DNA from: Oceanospirillaceae bacterium
GTDB lineage: Bacteria; Pseudomonadota; Gammaproteobacteria; Pseudomonadales; Balneatricaceae
DNA: 12,563 bases
NCBI GenBank assembly: GCA_003497765.1
Contig: DNNY01000072.1
Span: 1-12,563 of the forward strand
Direction: 5' to 3'
A program made the translations under genes and the position numbers. Positions 1-7,848 of the stretch are shown piece by piece. The first letter of the stretch is position 1. Each line of letters starts with the position of its first letter. The notes beneath the pieces are model-generated. The model searched no databases. It saw nothing but the letters and a program-made list of their open reading frames with translations, and was not told the DNA's origin.

Positions 1-9
1 AACGAACAA

Positions 10-630
10 ATGGCAAGATATATAGGTCCCGTTTGCAAGCTGTCTCGACGTGAAGGAACAGATTTGTTCCTTAAGAGCGGCGTTCGGGCGTTAGACTCAA
101 AATGTAAAGCAGAAACAGCACCAGGTGTTCACGGCGCACGTCGTGGTCGTCTGTCTGAATTTGGCACTCAGTTACGTGAGAAGCAAAAAGTTCGTCGTAT
201 GTATGGCGTGCTTGAGCGTCAATTCCGTAACTATTACAAGGAAGCTGATCGTTTGAAAGGCGCTACAGGTTCTAATCTGTTAGCTCTGCTGGAATCTCGT
301 TTGGATAACGTTGTTTACCGTATGGGTTTCGGTGCGACTCGCGCTGAAGCTCGTCAGATTGTCTCTCACAAGAGCATTCTAGTAAATGGTAAAACAGTTA
401 ACATCCCTTCCTACCAAGTAGAAGCGGGAGATGTTATCTCAATCCGTGAGAAGGCAAAATCACAACTACGTATCAAGAATGCTCTTGACCTAGCCGCACA
501 GCGTGCTGTTTGTGAGTGGGTTGACGTAGACGCTGGTAAACTGGAAGGTACTTTTAAGAGTGCACCAGAGCGTAGTGAACTGTCTGCCGAGATTAATGAG
601 CAACTGATTGTTGAATTGTACTCTAAGTAA
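10..630 (+). CDS. rpsD: 30S ribosomal protein S4
   Basis: S4 is a primary 16S rRNA-binding protein that starts assembly of the small subunit body; in E. coli it also represses translation of its own (alpha) operon. The 206-residue product equals the E. coli length and matches it nearly end to end: the start [20 protein letters not shown], the central [20 protein letters not shown] block, the S4 RNA-binding domain at about residues 94-155 ([21 protein letters not shown]) and the end [12 protein letters not shown]. Only Cys9 and Cys32 occur near the N-terminus, so this is the form without the four-Cys zinc site. Only nine bases precede the ATG, so the ribosome binding site cannot be judged. rpoA follows 35 bases later, and rpsM/rpsK are expected just left of the window. 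Confidence 0.98.
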   Translation: MARYIGPVCKLSRREGTDLFLKSGVRALDSKCKAETAPGVHGARRGRLSEFGTQLREKQKVRRMYGVLERQFRNYYKEADRLKGATGSNLLALLESRLDNVVYRMGFGATRAEARQIVSHKSILVNGKTVNIPSYQVEAGDVISIREKAKSQLRIKNALDLAAQRAVCEWVDVDAGKLEGTFKSAPERSELSAEINEQLIVELYSK

Positions 631-665
631 TAATTGACCTCAGTGCACAACTAATAGGTGAGTCC

Positions 666-1658
666 ATGACTGCAACCAACGATATACTAACTCCGCGCAA
701 CATTGAAGTGCAACGTGTAAGTGATACCCGCTCCAAGATCATATTGGAACCTCTAGAGCGTGGCTTTGGCCATACACTGGGTAACGCACTGCGCCGTATT
801 TTACTGTCTTCTATGACGGGCGCGGCCATCGTTGACGTAGAAATTAGTGGTGTTGAGCATGAATATAGCGCCATCGAAGGGGTGCAGGAAGACGTTATCG
901 AAATCCTGCTAAACCTGAAAGGTGTTGCTATCACAATGCATGAAGGCGATGAAGCTGTCCTGACCCTGTCTAAACAGGGTCCAGGTGCTATCACTGCCGC
1001 TGACATCCAGTTAAGTCACGATATTGAAGTGGCTAATCCAGATCACGTGATTGCCCATCTGAATGCTGAAACCAAGCTAGAGATGCAACTAACCGTTCGC
1101 TCTGGTACCGGTTATGAGCCAGCTGATGCTCGTTTCCAGTCTGAAGATGAAACCCGTGCTATTGGCAAGCTACAACTAGACGCTTCCTTCAGTCCAGTAC
1201 GCCGTGTTGCGTACACTGTTGAGAGTGCTCGTGTTGAGCAGCGCACTAACTTAGATAAGCTAGTTTTGGATTTAGAGACCAATGGTACTCTGGACCCAGA
1301 AGAAGCTATCCGCAGTGCAGCTACTATTTTGCAACGTCAAATTGCGGTATTCGTCGCTCTAGAAAACGATGCTGAACCTGAAGCGAAAGCAGATGAGCCA
1401 GAAGTAGATCCAATTCTACTGCGTCCAGTGGATGATCTGGAACTGACTGTACGTTCGGCGAACTGTCTGAAGGCAGAGAACCTTAACTTTATTGGTGATC
1501 TGATTCAGCGCACCGAAGTTGAGTTGTTAAAGACACCGAATCTGGGTAAGAAGTCTCTAACCGAAATTAAAGACGTGTTGGCGTCCCGTGGCTTGTCACT
1601 GGGTATGCGTCTTGAGAACTGGCCACCTGCCATTCTCAAGGGTACACAACAGTCTTAA
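666..1658 (+). CDS. rpoA: DNA-directed RNA polymerase subunit alpha
   Basis: Alpha dimerises to nucleate RNA polymerase assembly and, through its C-terminal domain, contacts UP-element DNA and activators. The 330-residue product (E. coli 329) has the N-terminal assembly domain at about 1-230, with [20 protein letters not shown] and [16 protein letters not shown]. An acidic, Glu/Asp/Ala-rich linker follows (about 234-247), then the C-terminal domain with TVRSANCLK and [20 protein letters not shown]. Arg263, Asn266, Cys267 and Lys269 correspond to the DNA-contacting Arg265 region of E. coli alpha. A Shine-Dalgarno-like AGGTGAG at 656-662 fixes the start, though it sits close to the ATG. It is co-transcribed with rpsD upstream and rplQ 40 bases downstream, as in other gammaproteobacteria. 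Confidence 0.98.
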   Translation: MTATNDILTPRNIEVQRVSDTRSKIILEPLERGFGHTLGNALRRILLSSMTGAAIVDVEISGVEHEYSAIEGVQEDVIEILLNLKGVAITMHEGDEAVLTLSKQGPGAITAADIQLSHDIEVANPDHVIAHLNAETKLEMQLTVRSGTGYEPADARFQSEDETRAIGKLQLDASFSPVRRVAYTVESARVEQRTNLDKLVLDLETNGTLDPEEAIRSAATILQRQIAVFVALENDAEPEAKADEPEVDPILLRPVDDLELTVRSANCLKAENLNFIGDLIQRTEVELLKTPNLGKKSLTEIKDVLASRGLSLGMRLENWPPAILKGTQQS

Positions 1659-1698
1659 TCGGATAATACATCAAACATAGTTTGATAAGGAAAATACA

Positions 1699-2076
1699 AT
1701 GCGTCATCGTAAAAGTGGTCGTCATTTAAATCGTACTAGCTCGCATCGTCAAGCCATGTTCAAGAACATGTCTTGCTCTTTGTTTGAGCACGAATTGATT
1801 AAAACCACCCTTCCCAAAGCTAAGGAACTGCGTCGTGTGGCTGAGCCACTGATCACTCTAGCCAAGGAAGACAGTGTTGCCAACCGTCGCTTAGCCTTTG
1901 CTCGTACACGTAGCAAAGAAGCCGTAGGTAAACTGTTTAACGAACTGGGTCCACGTTATGCTACTCGTCCAGGAGGCTACATCCGTATTATGAAATGCGG
2001 TTTCCGTCCTGGTGATAACGCCCCTATGGCTTACGTAGAACTGGTCGATCGTCCAGTCGCTTCTGAAGAAGAGTAA
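1699..2076 (+). CDS. rplQ: 50S ribosomal protein L17
   Basis: L17 is a large-subunit protein near the peptide exit side of 23S rRNA. The 125-residue product (E. coli 127) shows the family start [20 protein letters not shown], the middle [19 protein letters not shown] and the C-terminal [25 protein letters not shown]. The N-terminus is strongly basic and the last residues (ASEEE) are acidic. AAGGA at 1687-1691 lies 7 bases before the ATG and supports the start. It is the last gene of the alpha operon: a hairpin terminator begins 12 bases after the stop codon. Confidence 0.98.
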   Translation: MRHRKSGRHLNRTSSHRQAMFKNMSCSLFEHELIKTTLPKAKELRRVAEPLITLAKEDSVANRRLAFARTRSKEAVGKLFNELGPRYATRPGGYIRIMKCGFRPGDNAPMAYVELVDRPVASEEE

Positions 2077-2088
2077 GTTATAAATATT

Positions 2089-2117
2089 AAAAAGCCCGGT
2101 TAATACCGGGCTTTTTT
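2089..2117. terminator. Intrinsic terminator of the alpha operon, probably bidirectional
   Basis: The GC-rich arms GCCCGGT (2094-2100) and ACCGGGC (2105-2111) close a TAAT loop, and flanking A and T runs extend the pairing to 2089-2100 with 2105-2116. Six T residues follow on the plus strand, which suits rplQ. On the minus strand the same stem is followed by five T residues, so it can also stop uvrA transcripts; the uvrA stop codon is only about 22 bases away. Both uses are inferred from structure. Confidence 0.9.
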
Positions 2118-2138
2118 GTATCAGCTATTTATCACTAT

Positions 2139-4961
2139 CTACAACATTGGCTTAATAAAACGCCCAGTATGGGATTGCGCATTATTAGCCACTTCTTCTG
2201 GCGTACCAGAAGCAATAATCTGACCACCTTTATTACCCCCTTCAGGGCCTAAATCGATAATCCAGTCAGCGGTCTTGATAACATCTAGGTTATGTTCGAT
2301 AACCACCACTGTGTTGCCATGATCACGTAAGCGATGCAATACATTGAGCAACTGTTGAATATCATAGAAATGCAAACCCGTTGTTGGCTCATCAAGTATA
2401 TACAGGGTCTTACCCGTATCGCGCTTGGAGAGCTCACGGGATAATTTTACCCGCTGAGCTTCACCGCCAGATAAGGTGGTCGCATTCTGACCCAGACAAA
2501 TATAACTTAGCCCCACATCTATCAATGTTTGTAGCCGTCGTTTAATCATCGGTATGGCATCAAAAAACGCAACGGCATCTTCAACGGTCATTTCCAACAC
2601 TTCGGTGATATTTTTGCCCTTATATTGGATTTCTAGGGTTTCGCGGTTATAGCGTTTACCCCGACACACATCACAGGGAACATACATATCAGGCAAGAAA
2701 TGCATTTCGACTTTTATAACACCATCACCCTGACAGGCCTCACAGCGCCCACCTTTGACATTGAAACTAAAGCGACCAGGTTTGTAACCGCGGGAGCGCG
2801 CTTCTTGAGTACCAGCAAACAGCTCCCTGATGGGTGTAAAGATACCGGTATAGGTGGCAGGATTAGAGCGCGGGGTACGACCAATTGGGCTTTGGTCAAT
2901 ATCAACTACCTTATCTAATAAATCCAAACCAACTATTTTTTCATGGGAGGCTGCTTCCAGAGTAGTGGCTTTATTAAGCTGGGTGGCGGCAAGTGGGTAT
3001 AGAGTGCTATTGATCAGTGTTGACTTGCCCGAGCCAGAAACACCAGTAACACAGGTCATGAGGCCTGTAGGTATTTTGGCATGGACATTTTGTAGGTTAT
3101 TACCAGTAGCACCAATAACCTCTAACCAGCCGCCTGCTTTGGGCTTATGGCGTTGTTTCGGAACAGGAATACAGCGGGCACCACTAAGGTACTGACCCGT
3201 AAGAGAGTCAGGATTAGACATAACTGCCTCTGGTGTGCCATGGGCAACAACTTGGCCACCATGCACACCAGCACCTGGACCAATATCAATCACATGATCA
3301 GCAAGCCTAACAGCCTCTTCATCATGCTCAACCACAATCACTGAGTTACCTAGATCACGTAAATGGATAAGGGTTTTTAGTAAACGTTCGTTATCGCGTT
3401 GGTGCAGTCCAATAGAAGGTTCGTCTAAGATATACATAACCCCAACTAAACCGGCACCAATTTGGCTAGCAAGGCGAATACGCTGGGCTTCACCACCGGA
3501 AAGGGTGTCAGCATTACGATCCAAAGTAAGATAGTCGAGACCGACATTAACAAGAAAATCCAAACGTAAGCGGATTTCTTTGAGTATTTTTTCGGCGATT
3601 TGACCTTGTTTACCGGGCAGATGCAAATTCGCAAAATAGGCAGCACTTTCACCGACGGCCTTATGGGTAACTTGGGGTAAGTTTAAGCCATCAATAAACA
3701 CATGACGGGCTTCTTGACGCAGGCGTGAGCCACTACATGAGGGGCAAGGTTGCATATTTAAATATTTACCAAGCTCTTCACGCACCATAATGGATTCGGT
3801 TTCGCGATAGCGGCGTTGCATATTATTTATCACACCCTCAAATGGGTGTTTACGAGCGATCTTGTCACCACGATCATTGATGTAGTTAAATTCAATCTCG
3901 GTATTACCCGTACCGTACAAAATCAGTTGTTGGATACTTTCGGGCAGGTCTTGCCAAGGTTTATCCGTGGTAAAGCCATAGTGCTTGCCCAGCGCTCGAA
4001 GTAAGCCAAAATAATACATGGAGCGTCGATCCCAACCGCGGATTGCTCCCTCAGCTAAACTATTTAACGGTTGCTGCACCACCTTGTTAGGGTCAAAATA
4101 TTGACGCACTCCTAAGCCATCGCAGGTAGGGCAAGCCCCCGTGGGGTTGTTAAAAGAGAATAAACGGGGCTCCAGCTCGCTAATCGCATAACCACATTCA
4201 GGGCAAGCAAAGCGCGAAGAAAATACGATTGCTTCCACTTTATCATCATCCATAGATACTACTTTAGCCAAGCCGTCAGTAAGCTCAAGGGCCGTCTCAA
4301 AAGACTCAGCAAGGCGCAGCTCGATACCGGGTTTGACCTTAAAGCGATCTACGACAACTTCAATGGTATGCTTTTTATTTTTCTCTAGTTCGGGAGGGTT
4401 ATCTAGATCATATAAACGGTTATCAATGCGTGCCCTTATAAAGCCCTGTCCTCTTAATTGGTCCAAGGTGTGTAAGTGCTCACCCTTGCGATTCTGAACA
4501 ACTGGAGCAAGCAGCATCAGTCGCTTGTCTTCTGGTAAAGCGAGAACTTGATCAACCATCTGACTAATGGTTTGCGCCGCTAAAGGTAAATCATGATCAG
4601 GGCAACGAGGTTCACCGGCACGGGCAAAAAGCAGACGTAAATAATCATAAATCTCGGTAATGGTACCCACCGTTGAACGGGGGTTGTGAGACGTTGACTT
4701 TTGCTCAATAGAGATCGCGGGTGATAGACCTTCAATATGATCAAGGTCTGGCTTTTCCATCATGGAGAGAAATTGTCTAGCGTAAGTTGAGAGGGATTCA
4801 ACATAGCGACGTTGACCCTCTGCATAGAGGGTATCAAAGGCTAGGGAAGATTTGCCAGAACCAGAAAGACCAGTGATAACCACCAACTTATCACGAGGAA
4901 TGTCGAGATCAATATTCTTTAAATTGTGGGTGCGTGCACCTCGGACTAGTATTGTATCCAT
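2139..4961 (-). CDS. uvrA: UvrABC excinuclease subunit A
   Basis: UvrA is the dimeric ATPase that finds bulky DNA lesions and loads UvrB in nucleotide excision repair. The 940-residue product equals the E. coli length. In order it shows Walker A 1 (GLSGSGKSS, 31-39), the [13 protein letters not shown] insertion region, a first zinc module (CPECGY... CPTCDG), ABC signature 1 ([12 protein letters not shown]) with Walker [14 protein letters not shown], Walker A 2 (GVSGSGKST), a second zinc module (CEACQG... CDVCRG), signature 2 ([12 protein letters not shown]) and [11 protein letters not shown], ending RFIKPML as in E. coli. The start chosen is ATG 4961-4959 ([14 protein letters not shown]), which aligns with the E. 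coli N-terminus. An in-frame ATG 11 codons upstream lies inside the promoter -10 box and should not be transcribed. No strong Shine-Dalgarno is seen. Confidence 0.97.
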   Translation of the reverse strand: MDTILVRGARTHNLKNIDLDIPRDKLVVITGLSGSGKSSLAFDTLYAEGQRRYVESLSTYARQFLSMMEKPDLDHIEGLSPAISIEQKSTSHNPRSTVGTITEIYDYLRLLFARAGEPRCPDHDLPLAAQTISQMVDQVLALPEDKRLMLLAPVVQNRKGEHLHTLDQLRGQGFIRARIDNRLYDLDNPPELEKNKKHTIEVVVDRFKVKPGIELRLAESFETALELTDGLAKVVSMDDDKVEAIVFSSRFACPECGYAISELEPRLFSFNNPTGACPTCDGLGVRQYFDPNKVVQQPLNSLAEGAIRGWDRRSMYYFGLLRALGKHYGFTTDKPWQDLPESIQQLILYGTGNTEIEFNYINDRGDKIARKHPFEGVINNMQRRYRETESIMVREELGKYLNMQPCPSCSGSRLRQEARHVFIDGLNLPQVTHKAVGESAAYFANLHLPGKQGQIAEKILKEIRLRLDFLVNVGLDYLTLDRNADTLSGGEAQRIRLASQIGAGLVGVMYILDEPSIGLHQRDNERLLKTLIHLRDLGNSVIVVEHDEEAVRLADHVIDIGPGAGVHGGQVVAHGTPEAVMSNPDSLTGQYLSGARCIPVPKQRHKPKAGGWLEVIGATGNNLQNVHAKIPTGLMTCVTGVSGSGKSTLINSTLYPLAATQLNKATTLEAASHEKIVGLDLLDKVVDIDQSPIGRTPRSNPATYTGIFTPIRELFAGTQEARSRGYKPGRFSFNVKGGRCEACQGDGVIKVEMHFLPDMYVPCDVCRGKRYNRETLEIQYKGKNITEVLEMTVEDAVAFFDAIPMIKRRLQTLIDVGLSYICLGQNATTLSGGEAQRVKLSRELSKRDTGKTLYILDEPTTGLHFYDIQQLLNVLHRLRDHGNTVVVIEHNLDVIKTADWIIDLGPEGGNKGGQIIASGTPEEVANNAQSHTGRFIKPML

Positions 4962-4992
4962 GCTTGTTCTAGAGCCAGATTGCAAACCTACC

Positions 4993-5022
4993 ATTATAGG
5001 GTTTTGTTAGTCATATAAGCAA
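4993..5022 (-). promoter_or_regulatory. Candidate sigma-70 promoter of uvrA
   Basis: On the minus strand the -10 hexamer is a perfect TATAAT (complement of 4993-4998). An 18-base spacer leads to a weak -35 candidate, TTGCTT (complement of 5017-5022, 3 of 6 matches). Initiation would fall near 4986, leaving a leader of about 25 bases before the ATG at 4961. No CTGT-N8-ACAG LexA operator is present. The -10 is convincing and the -35 is not. Confidence 0.55.
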
Positions 5023-5079
5023 AGACTAAAGTGTAAAAATAAGTAACTATAATAAGTCTGCTTGCTGCTAAAAAACCGG

Positions 5080-5109
5080 TTCTCAAATAGACCCTTATAG
5101 GTATATAAT
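5080..5109 (+). promoter_or_regulatory. Candidate sigma-70 promoter of ssb
   Basis: A perfect TATAAT stands at 5104-5109, with TTCTCA (4 of 6 matches to TTGACA) at 5080-5085 and an 18-base spacer. Transcription would start near 5116, giving a leader of about 93 bases. It faces away from the uvrA promoter, and the two -10 boxes are about 105 bases apart. Confidence 0.55.
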
Positions 5110-5208
5110 TCCCTATCTTTGTCAGGCATGACTTATTGTCTAAAAAGATCTCGTTTTGGTCATAAAGACATACAGCAGCTAAACTAACTATACGGTAGGA
5201 GAAATACT

Positions 5209-5709
5209 ATGGCACGAGGTGTAAATAAAGTCATTTTGGTGGGTAACGTTGGCGGTGATCCGGAAGTACGTTATATGCCATCAGGTGGCGCCGTCACTAA
5301 TTTAACATTAGCGACGTCTGAATCATGGAAAGACAAGCAAACGGGTCAACCCCAAGAACGTACTGAGTGGCATCGAGTGGTGTTTTTTAATCGCTTAGCT
5401 GAAATCGCCGGTGAATATGTACGTAAAGGTTCCAAGTTATATATAGAGGGTGCATTGCGCACTCGTCAGTGGGAACAAGATGGTGTTAAGCGTTATACCA
5501 CTGAAATTGTCGCTTCCGAAATGCAAATGTTAGATGGGCGTCAGGGTGCAGCACAGCAAGGTGGTGGCTATCAGCCCCAGGCAGCTCCTCAGCAAAACTA
5601 TCAGCAAGCCCCAGCCGGCGGTGCTTCTCAGCCAGCCAGTGCGCCACAGCAGCCAGCACAACAGCCAGGCGGTTTTGATAGTGATTTTGATGATGATATT
5701 CCATTCTAG
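5209..5709 (+). CDS. ssb: Single-stranded DNA-binding protein
   Basis: SSB binds single-stranded DNA as a tetramer during replication, repair and recombination, and recruits partners through its C-terminal tip. The 166-residue product has the OB fold at about 1-112, starting [20 protein letters not shown]. Trp40, Trp54, Phe60 and Trp88 match the ssDNA-stacking aromatics of E. coli SSB in both identity and position. A disordered Gln/Pro/Ala/Gly-rich linker (about 115-155) leads to the conserved acidic tail [14 protein letters not shown] at 5197-5202, 6 bases before the ATG, is a strong ribosome binding site. The gene is divergent from uvrA, as in E. coli; in Pseudomonas relatives, from memory, a major-facilitator transporter gene lies between them, and it is absent here. 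A terminator follows. Confidence 0.98.
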   Translation: MARGVNKVILVGNVGGDPEVRYMPSGGAVTNLTLATSESWKDKQTGQPQERTEWHRVVFFNRLAEIAGEYVRKGSKLYIEGALRTRQWEQDGVKRYTTEIVASEMQMLDGRQGAAQQGGGYQPQAAPQQNYQQAPAGGASQPASAPQQPAQQPGGFDSDFDDDIPF

Positions 5710-5739
5710 TCGGTAACGCCGACAGCCACCGGTCATACC

Positions 5740-5767
5740 AAGCCCAGCCTATTTGCTGGGCTTTTTT
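5740..5767 (+). terminator. Intrinsic terminator of ssb
   Basis: AAGCCCAGC (5740-5748) pairs with GCTGGGCTT (5755-5763) around a six-base loop, and the 3' arm runs into six T residues (5762-5767). It begins 31 bases after the ssb stop codon. A smaller hairpin, GTCGG (5709-5713) with CCGAC (5719-5723), starts at the last base of the stop codon and has no T run. Confidence 0.9.
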
Positions 5768-5812
5768 ATAGAGCTCATATGCCAGGTTATTAGGGGTAAC
5801 AGCATCTGCAAG

Positions 5813-5841
5813 TTGACTGTGCCAGCTTCTTGCGCCACTAT
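5813..5841 (+). promoter_or_regulatory. Weak candidate promoter for the LysE-type exporter gene
   Basis: In the 164-base gap after the ssb terminator, TTGACT (5813-5818, 5 of 6 matches) is followed after 17 bases by CACTAT (5836-5841, 3 of 6). The -35 is good and the -10 poor. No operator-like repeat stands out in the gap, and I see no gene there. Confidence 0.3.
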
Positions 5842-5931
5842 GGTGCTAATATTGTGACCTAGCTTAACTTTGTTATCAGCTTAGTCTTTTGCCCTCACTA
5901 TTTTTCTTGCATCAAGTACCGGTGATTTCCC

Positions 5932-6543
5932 ATGACCCTGACTACATGGTTTACTTTTTTGGCAATTTGTTGCTTGGGGGCTATGTCACCAGGGCCAAGT
6001 GTTGTGGTGGTGCTTAAACAAACTATTAGCAATGGCCGAGGCCATGGACTTGCTGCTAGCTGGTTTCATGCCGCCGGTATTTGCCTTTGGGCCATAGCTA
6101 CTGTATCCGGGTTGGCTATTATTGTGGCTAATTCAACATCTTTATTTAATATTATAACTTGGTTAGGTGCGGCCTATCTGGTGTGGGTTGGTATCAGAGC
6201 CCTAATGGCGGACAGGGAGGCTAGCCTAAATGTAGGTAAAGCGGGTCAAGCGACGATTATGCAAGCTGGTATCGAAGGCGGTATGATCTCTATTTTGAAT
6301 CCAAAAATTGCTATCTTCTTTTTGGCACTTTTCTCACAATTTATTTCACAAGATCCCAGTCTAAGTGACCAAGTTATTATGGTTACGACAGCAACCCTTG
6401 TGGACGGGCTTTGGTATACCTTGGTGGTTGTAATACTGTCTCAAGATCGCATGTACGATGCCATTCAAAAGCGTGGTCAACTGATTAATCGGGTGACGGG
6501 CGTTGCTTTGCTCATTTTGGCATTAAGGGTGGTTATGCCATAG
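5932..6543 (+). CDS. LysE/RhtB-family amino-acid exporter
   Basis: This is a small inner-membrane protein, probably a proton-driven exporter of an amino acid or derivative. The family includes LysE, RhtB, RhtC and ArgO. The 203-residue length is typical. It shows the N-terminal SPGPS motif (19-23) followed by a glycine-patterned segment, NGRGHGLAASWFHAAG (34-49), and NPK at 123-125 before a hydrophobic stretch. Hydrophobic segments lie at about 5-25, 45-66, 74-92, 117-139, 147-169 and 184-202, consistent with six membrane passes. The start is the ATG at 5932 with a weak GGTGAT at 5921-5926. It stands alone, with no neighbouring LysR-type regulator and no enzyme that would reveal the substrate, so I assign no substrate or gene symbol. 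Confidence 0.85.
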   Translation: MTLTTWFTFLAICCLGAMSPGPSVVVVLKQTISNGRGHGLAASWFHAAGICLWAIATVSGLAIIVANSTSLFNIITWLGAAYLVWVGIRALMADREASLNVGKAGQATIMQAGIEGGMISILNPKIAIFFLALFSQFISQDPSLSDQVIMVTTATLVDGLWYTLVVVILSQDRMYDAIQKRGQLINRVTGVALLILALRVVMP

Positions 6544-6830
6544 GCAACTTCGCATCTTTTATAAAATTTAATGCTCCATTGCATGGCATAGATTGTATGA
6601 TCTCTGTGGCCAGCATTTTTACTCTGTAACTACTTAATAATGCCACTTAAATAGCCACTCGGCAGACATGAGTGTGATAAAATAAAACCCATGTTGCGTT
6701 TTGGTAGTACTTTAATAACCAAGTATAACGCTGATTATTTGCTTTGATTTATTTACTCTTTAGGTCCTAACTTCAGCCTCTGAGAATGGGCTATTTATAA
6801 CATTTATTATTGCTACGGTGAGTTTTTACT
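6544..6830. other. AT-rich intergenic region without a recognisable gene
   Basis: These 287 bases separate the exporter from the RmlD-like gene. At 6571-6588 ATGC, a one-base bulge and CCAT can fold back on ATGGCAT around a TGC loop; it has no T run, so it would make a poor terminator. TATAAC at 6796-6801 could be a -10 for the next gene, but I find no matching -35. The rest shows no coding frame, tRNA or operator that I can support. Confidence 0.5.
6817..6822 (+). promoter_or_regulatory. Ribosome binding site that decides a TTG start
   Basis: GGTGAG lies 8 bases before TTG 6831-6833. Translation from this TTG gives the family N-terminus (MIKILVTGGRGQVG), so the site supports a non-ATG start for the reductase gene. 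Confidence 0.6.
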
Positions 6831-7715
6831 TTGATTAAAATTTTAGTGACTGGTGGTCGGGGTCAAGTGGGTGCAGCACTATGTCAACGCGCTGAAAAAA
6901 TGGGCTTTGCAGTCGTTTGGTATGATATTGACGACCTCGATCTTGCTGACTTGGATCAAATTAATAAGATCGTAATGGAACACCGCCCCAAATATGTCAT
7001 TAATTGTGCAAGTTATTCTGTTGTTGATTTAGCTGAATCTAACCCTGAGGATGCTTATCGCATCAATTGTGATGGTGCCGCCAATTTAGCTACAGCTTGT
7101 AGCAATTTTGGGGTTACTCTGATGCACCTGTCAACGGACTATGTATTTGATGGTGAAGGAAAGCTGCCAATTAATGAAATGATGCCAGTAAACCCCATCA
7201 ATATTTTTGGCCATAGCAAATTAGCTGGCGAAGAGCAGATTCGTAAGCATTGTGAACAGCATATTATCCTGCGGGTAGGCTGGATTTTTAGCTCCAGAGG
7301 CAATAATTATGTGCTACGCTCATTGCGCCAAATGCGTGAGGAAAAAGAGGTAAAAGCTGTTGATGACCAGATTGGTTGCCCTACAGATGCCTATGATGTG
7401 GCGCGCGTATTACTAGCTATGGTTCAACAAATTGATTGCGGTATAGAAGTTTGGGGTACTTACCATTACAGTGGTGCTGAGGCAGTCACTTGGAAAGGTT
7501 TTGCCGAGGCCATTTTGGCAGCAGTAAAGCAGCAGCCAGACATTGTGGCTGAAAAAATTGTTGCTGTGGCTAGTGATGACTGGCCGACTAGAGCCCCAAG
7601 GCCAACTAATACAGTGATGGACTGTTATAAAATATTAGCCACTTTTGGTATTCGCCAGCGCCCATGGCGCGCTGGACTGGTTAAAGTTATTAATAGCTTA
7701 ACTGAGCTAGATTAA
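6831..7715 (+). CDS. RmlD-like SDR reductase (dTDP-4-dehydrorhamnose reductase family), Tyr-to-Phe at the catalytic site
   Basis: This is an extended short-chain dehydrogenase of the RmlD type. RmlD reduces dTDP-4-dehydrorhamnose to dTDP-L-rhamnose with NAD(P)H. The 294-residue product has the N-terminal nucleotide-binding motif (G8, G11, G14 in TGGRGQVG), INCASYSVVDLAE (58-69), LSTDYVFDG (100-108) and PINIFGHSKLAGE (122-134). In the last, the YxxxK motif reads F126-G-H-S-K130: Phe (codon TTT, 7206-7208) replaces the usual Tyr, while Lys130 and Thr102 are kept. The C-terminal part also follows the family (DDQIGCPTDAYDVAR, GTYHYSGAEAVTW, RPTNTVMD). No rmlA, rmlB or rmlC is nearby, so rhamnose synthesis is not supported. 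The altered residue suggests lost or changed catalysis, or a binding or regulatory role; I leave the symbol empty. It is separated from moaA by 133 bases with a candidate promoter. Confidence 0.8.
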   Translation: MIKILVTGGRGQVGAALCQRAEKMGFAVVWYDIDDLDLADLDQINKIVMEHRPKYVINCASYSVVDLAESNPEDAYRINCDGAANLATACSNFGVTLMHLSTDYVFDGEGKLPINEMMPVNPINIFGHSKLAGEEQIRKHCEQHIILRVGWIFSSRGNNYVLRSLRQMREEKEVKAVDDQIGCPTDAYDVARVLLAMVQQIDCGIEVWGTYHYSGAEAVTWKGFAEAILAAVKQQPDIVAEKIVAVASDDWPTRAPRPTNTVMDCYKILATFGIRQRPWRAGLVKVINSLTELD

Positions 7716-7721
7716 TCTAGC
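7706..7721. repeat. 16-base perfect palindrome over the reductase stop codon
   Basis: GCTAGATTAATCTAGC is perfectly self-complementary and contains the TAA stop codon (7713-7715). It lies 32 bases before the candidate -10 of moaA. It could be an operator, a weak 3' hairpin, or chance. It has no loop and no T run, so it is not a standard terminator. Confidence 0.5.
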
Positions 7722-7729
7722 ACGTGGGT

Positions 7730-7759
7730 TTAGGAAAAACCTAATGATCAAGTTATAAT
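7730..7759 (+). promoter_or_regulatory. Candidate promoter of the moaA operon
   Basis: A perfect TATAAT at 7754-7759 is preceded, after an 18-base spacer, by a poor -35 candidate, TTAGGA (7730-7735, 3 of 6). Initiation near 7766 would give a leader of about 80 bases before the moaA ATG. The -35 overlaps a small foldback (TTAGG 7730-7734 with CCTAA 7740-7744), so an activator-dependent promoter is possible. Confidence 0.45.
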
Positions 7760-7810
7760 AGTGACCGAAATTGTGTGTCTGGTACCGATGCTTACCACGC
7801 CCAATGATGA

Positions 7811-7826
7811 CACCAATGCGTTGGTG
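7811..7826 (+). promoter_or_regulatory. Leader hairpin with a UNCG-type loop before moaA
   Basis: CACCAA (7811-7816) pairs perfectly with TTGGTG (7821-7826) around TGCG, which fits the stable UNCG tetraloop pattern. CCAC (7795-7798) and GTGG (7829-7832) can add an outer stem across an uneven internal loop. It ends 22 bases before the moaA ATG, so it could affect ribosome access. It does not resemble the molybdenum cofactor riboswitch as I know it, and the predicted leader looks too short for that element. Confidence 0.45.
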
Positions 7827-7848
7827 AAGTGGGTTGTTTGAGAAAATA

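Noticed and set aside
623..1006. Minus-strand open frame opposite rpoA
   Set aside because: It is antisense to conserved rpoA codons, with a low-complexity Ser/Ile/Thr-rich translation typical of a shadow frame.
2700..4004. Several plus-strand open frames opposite uvrA, such as 2854-3195
   Set aside because: They are antisense to a full-length, strongly conserved gene, resemble no protein family and lack ribosome binding sites.
4959..4994. uvrA starting at the upstream ATG (951 residues)
   Set aside because: The ATG at 4994-4992 lies in the TATAAT box, and the 11 extra residues have no counterpart in E. coli UvrA. The ATG at 4961-4959 gives exactly 940 residues.
5134..5172. Imperfect inverted repeat in the ssb leader (TATTGTCT and AGACATA)
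   Set aside because: The arms are short, have a bulge and enclose 24 bases. Such repeats are common by chance in AT-rich DNA.
7834..7848. moaA starting at TTG 7834
   Set aside because: The ATG at 7849 gives the family N-terminus, and the TTG lies close to the leader hairpin with no better ribosome binding site.
7716..7848. Molybdenum cofactor riboswitch before moaA
   Set aside because: I do not recognise its conserved elements, and the leader predicted from the TATAAT is only about 80 bases. A covariance-model search would settle it.
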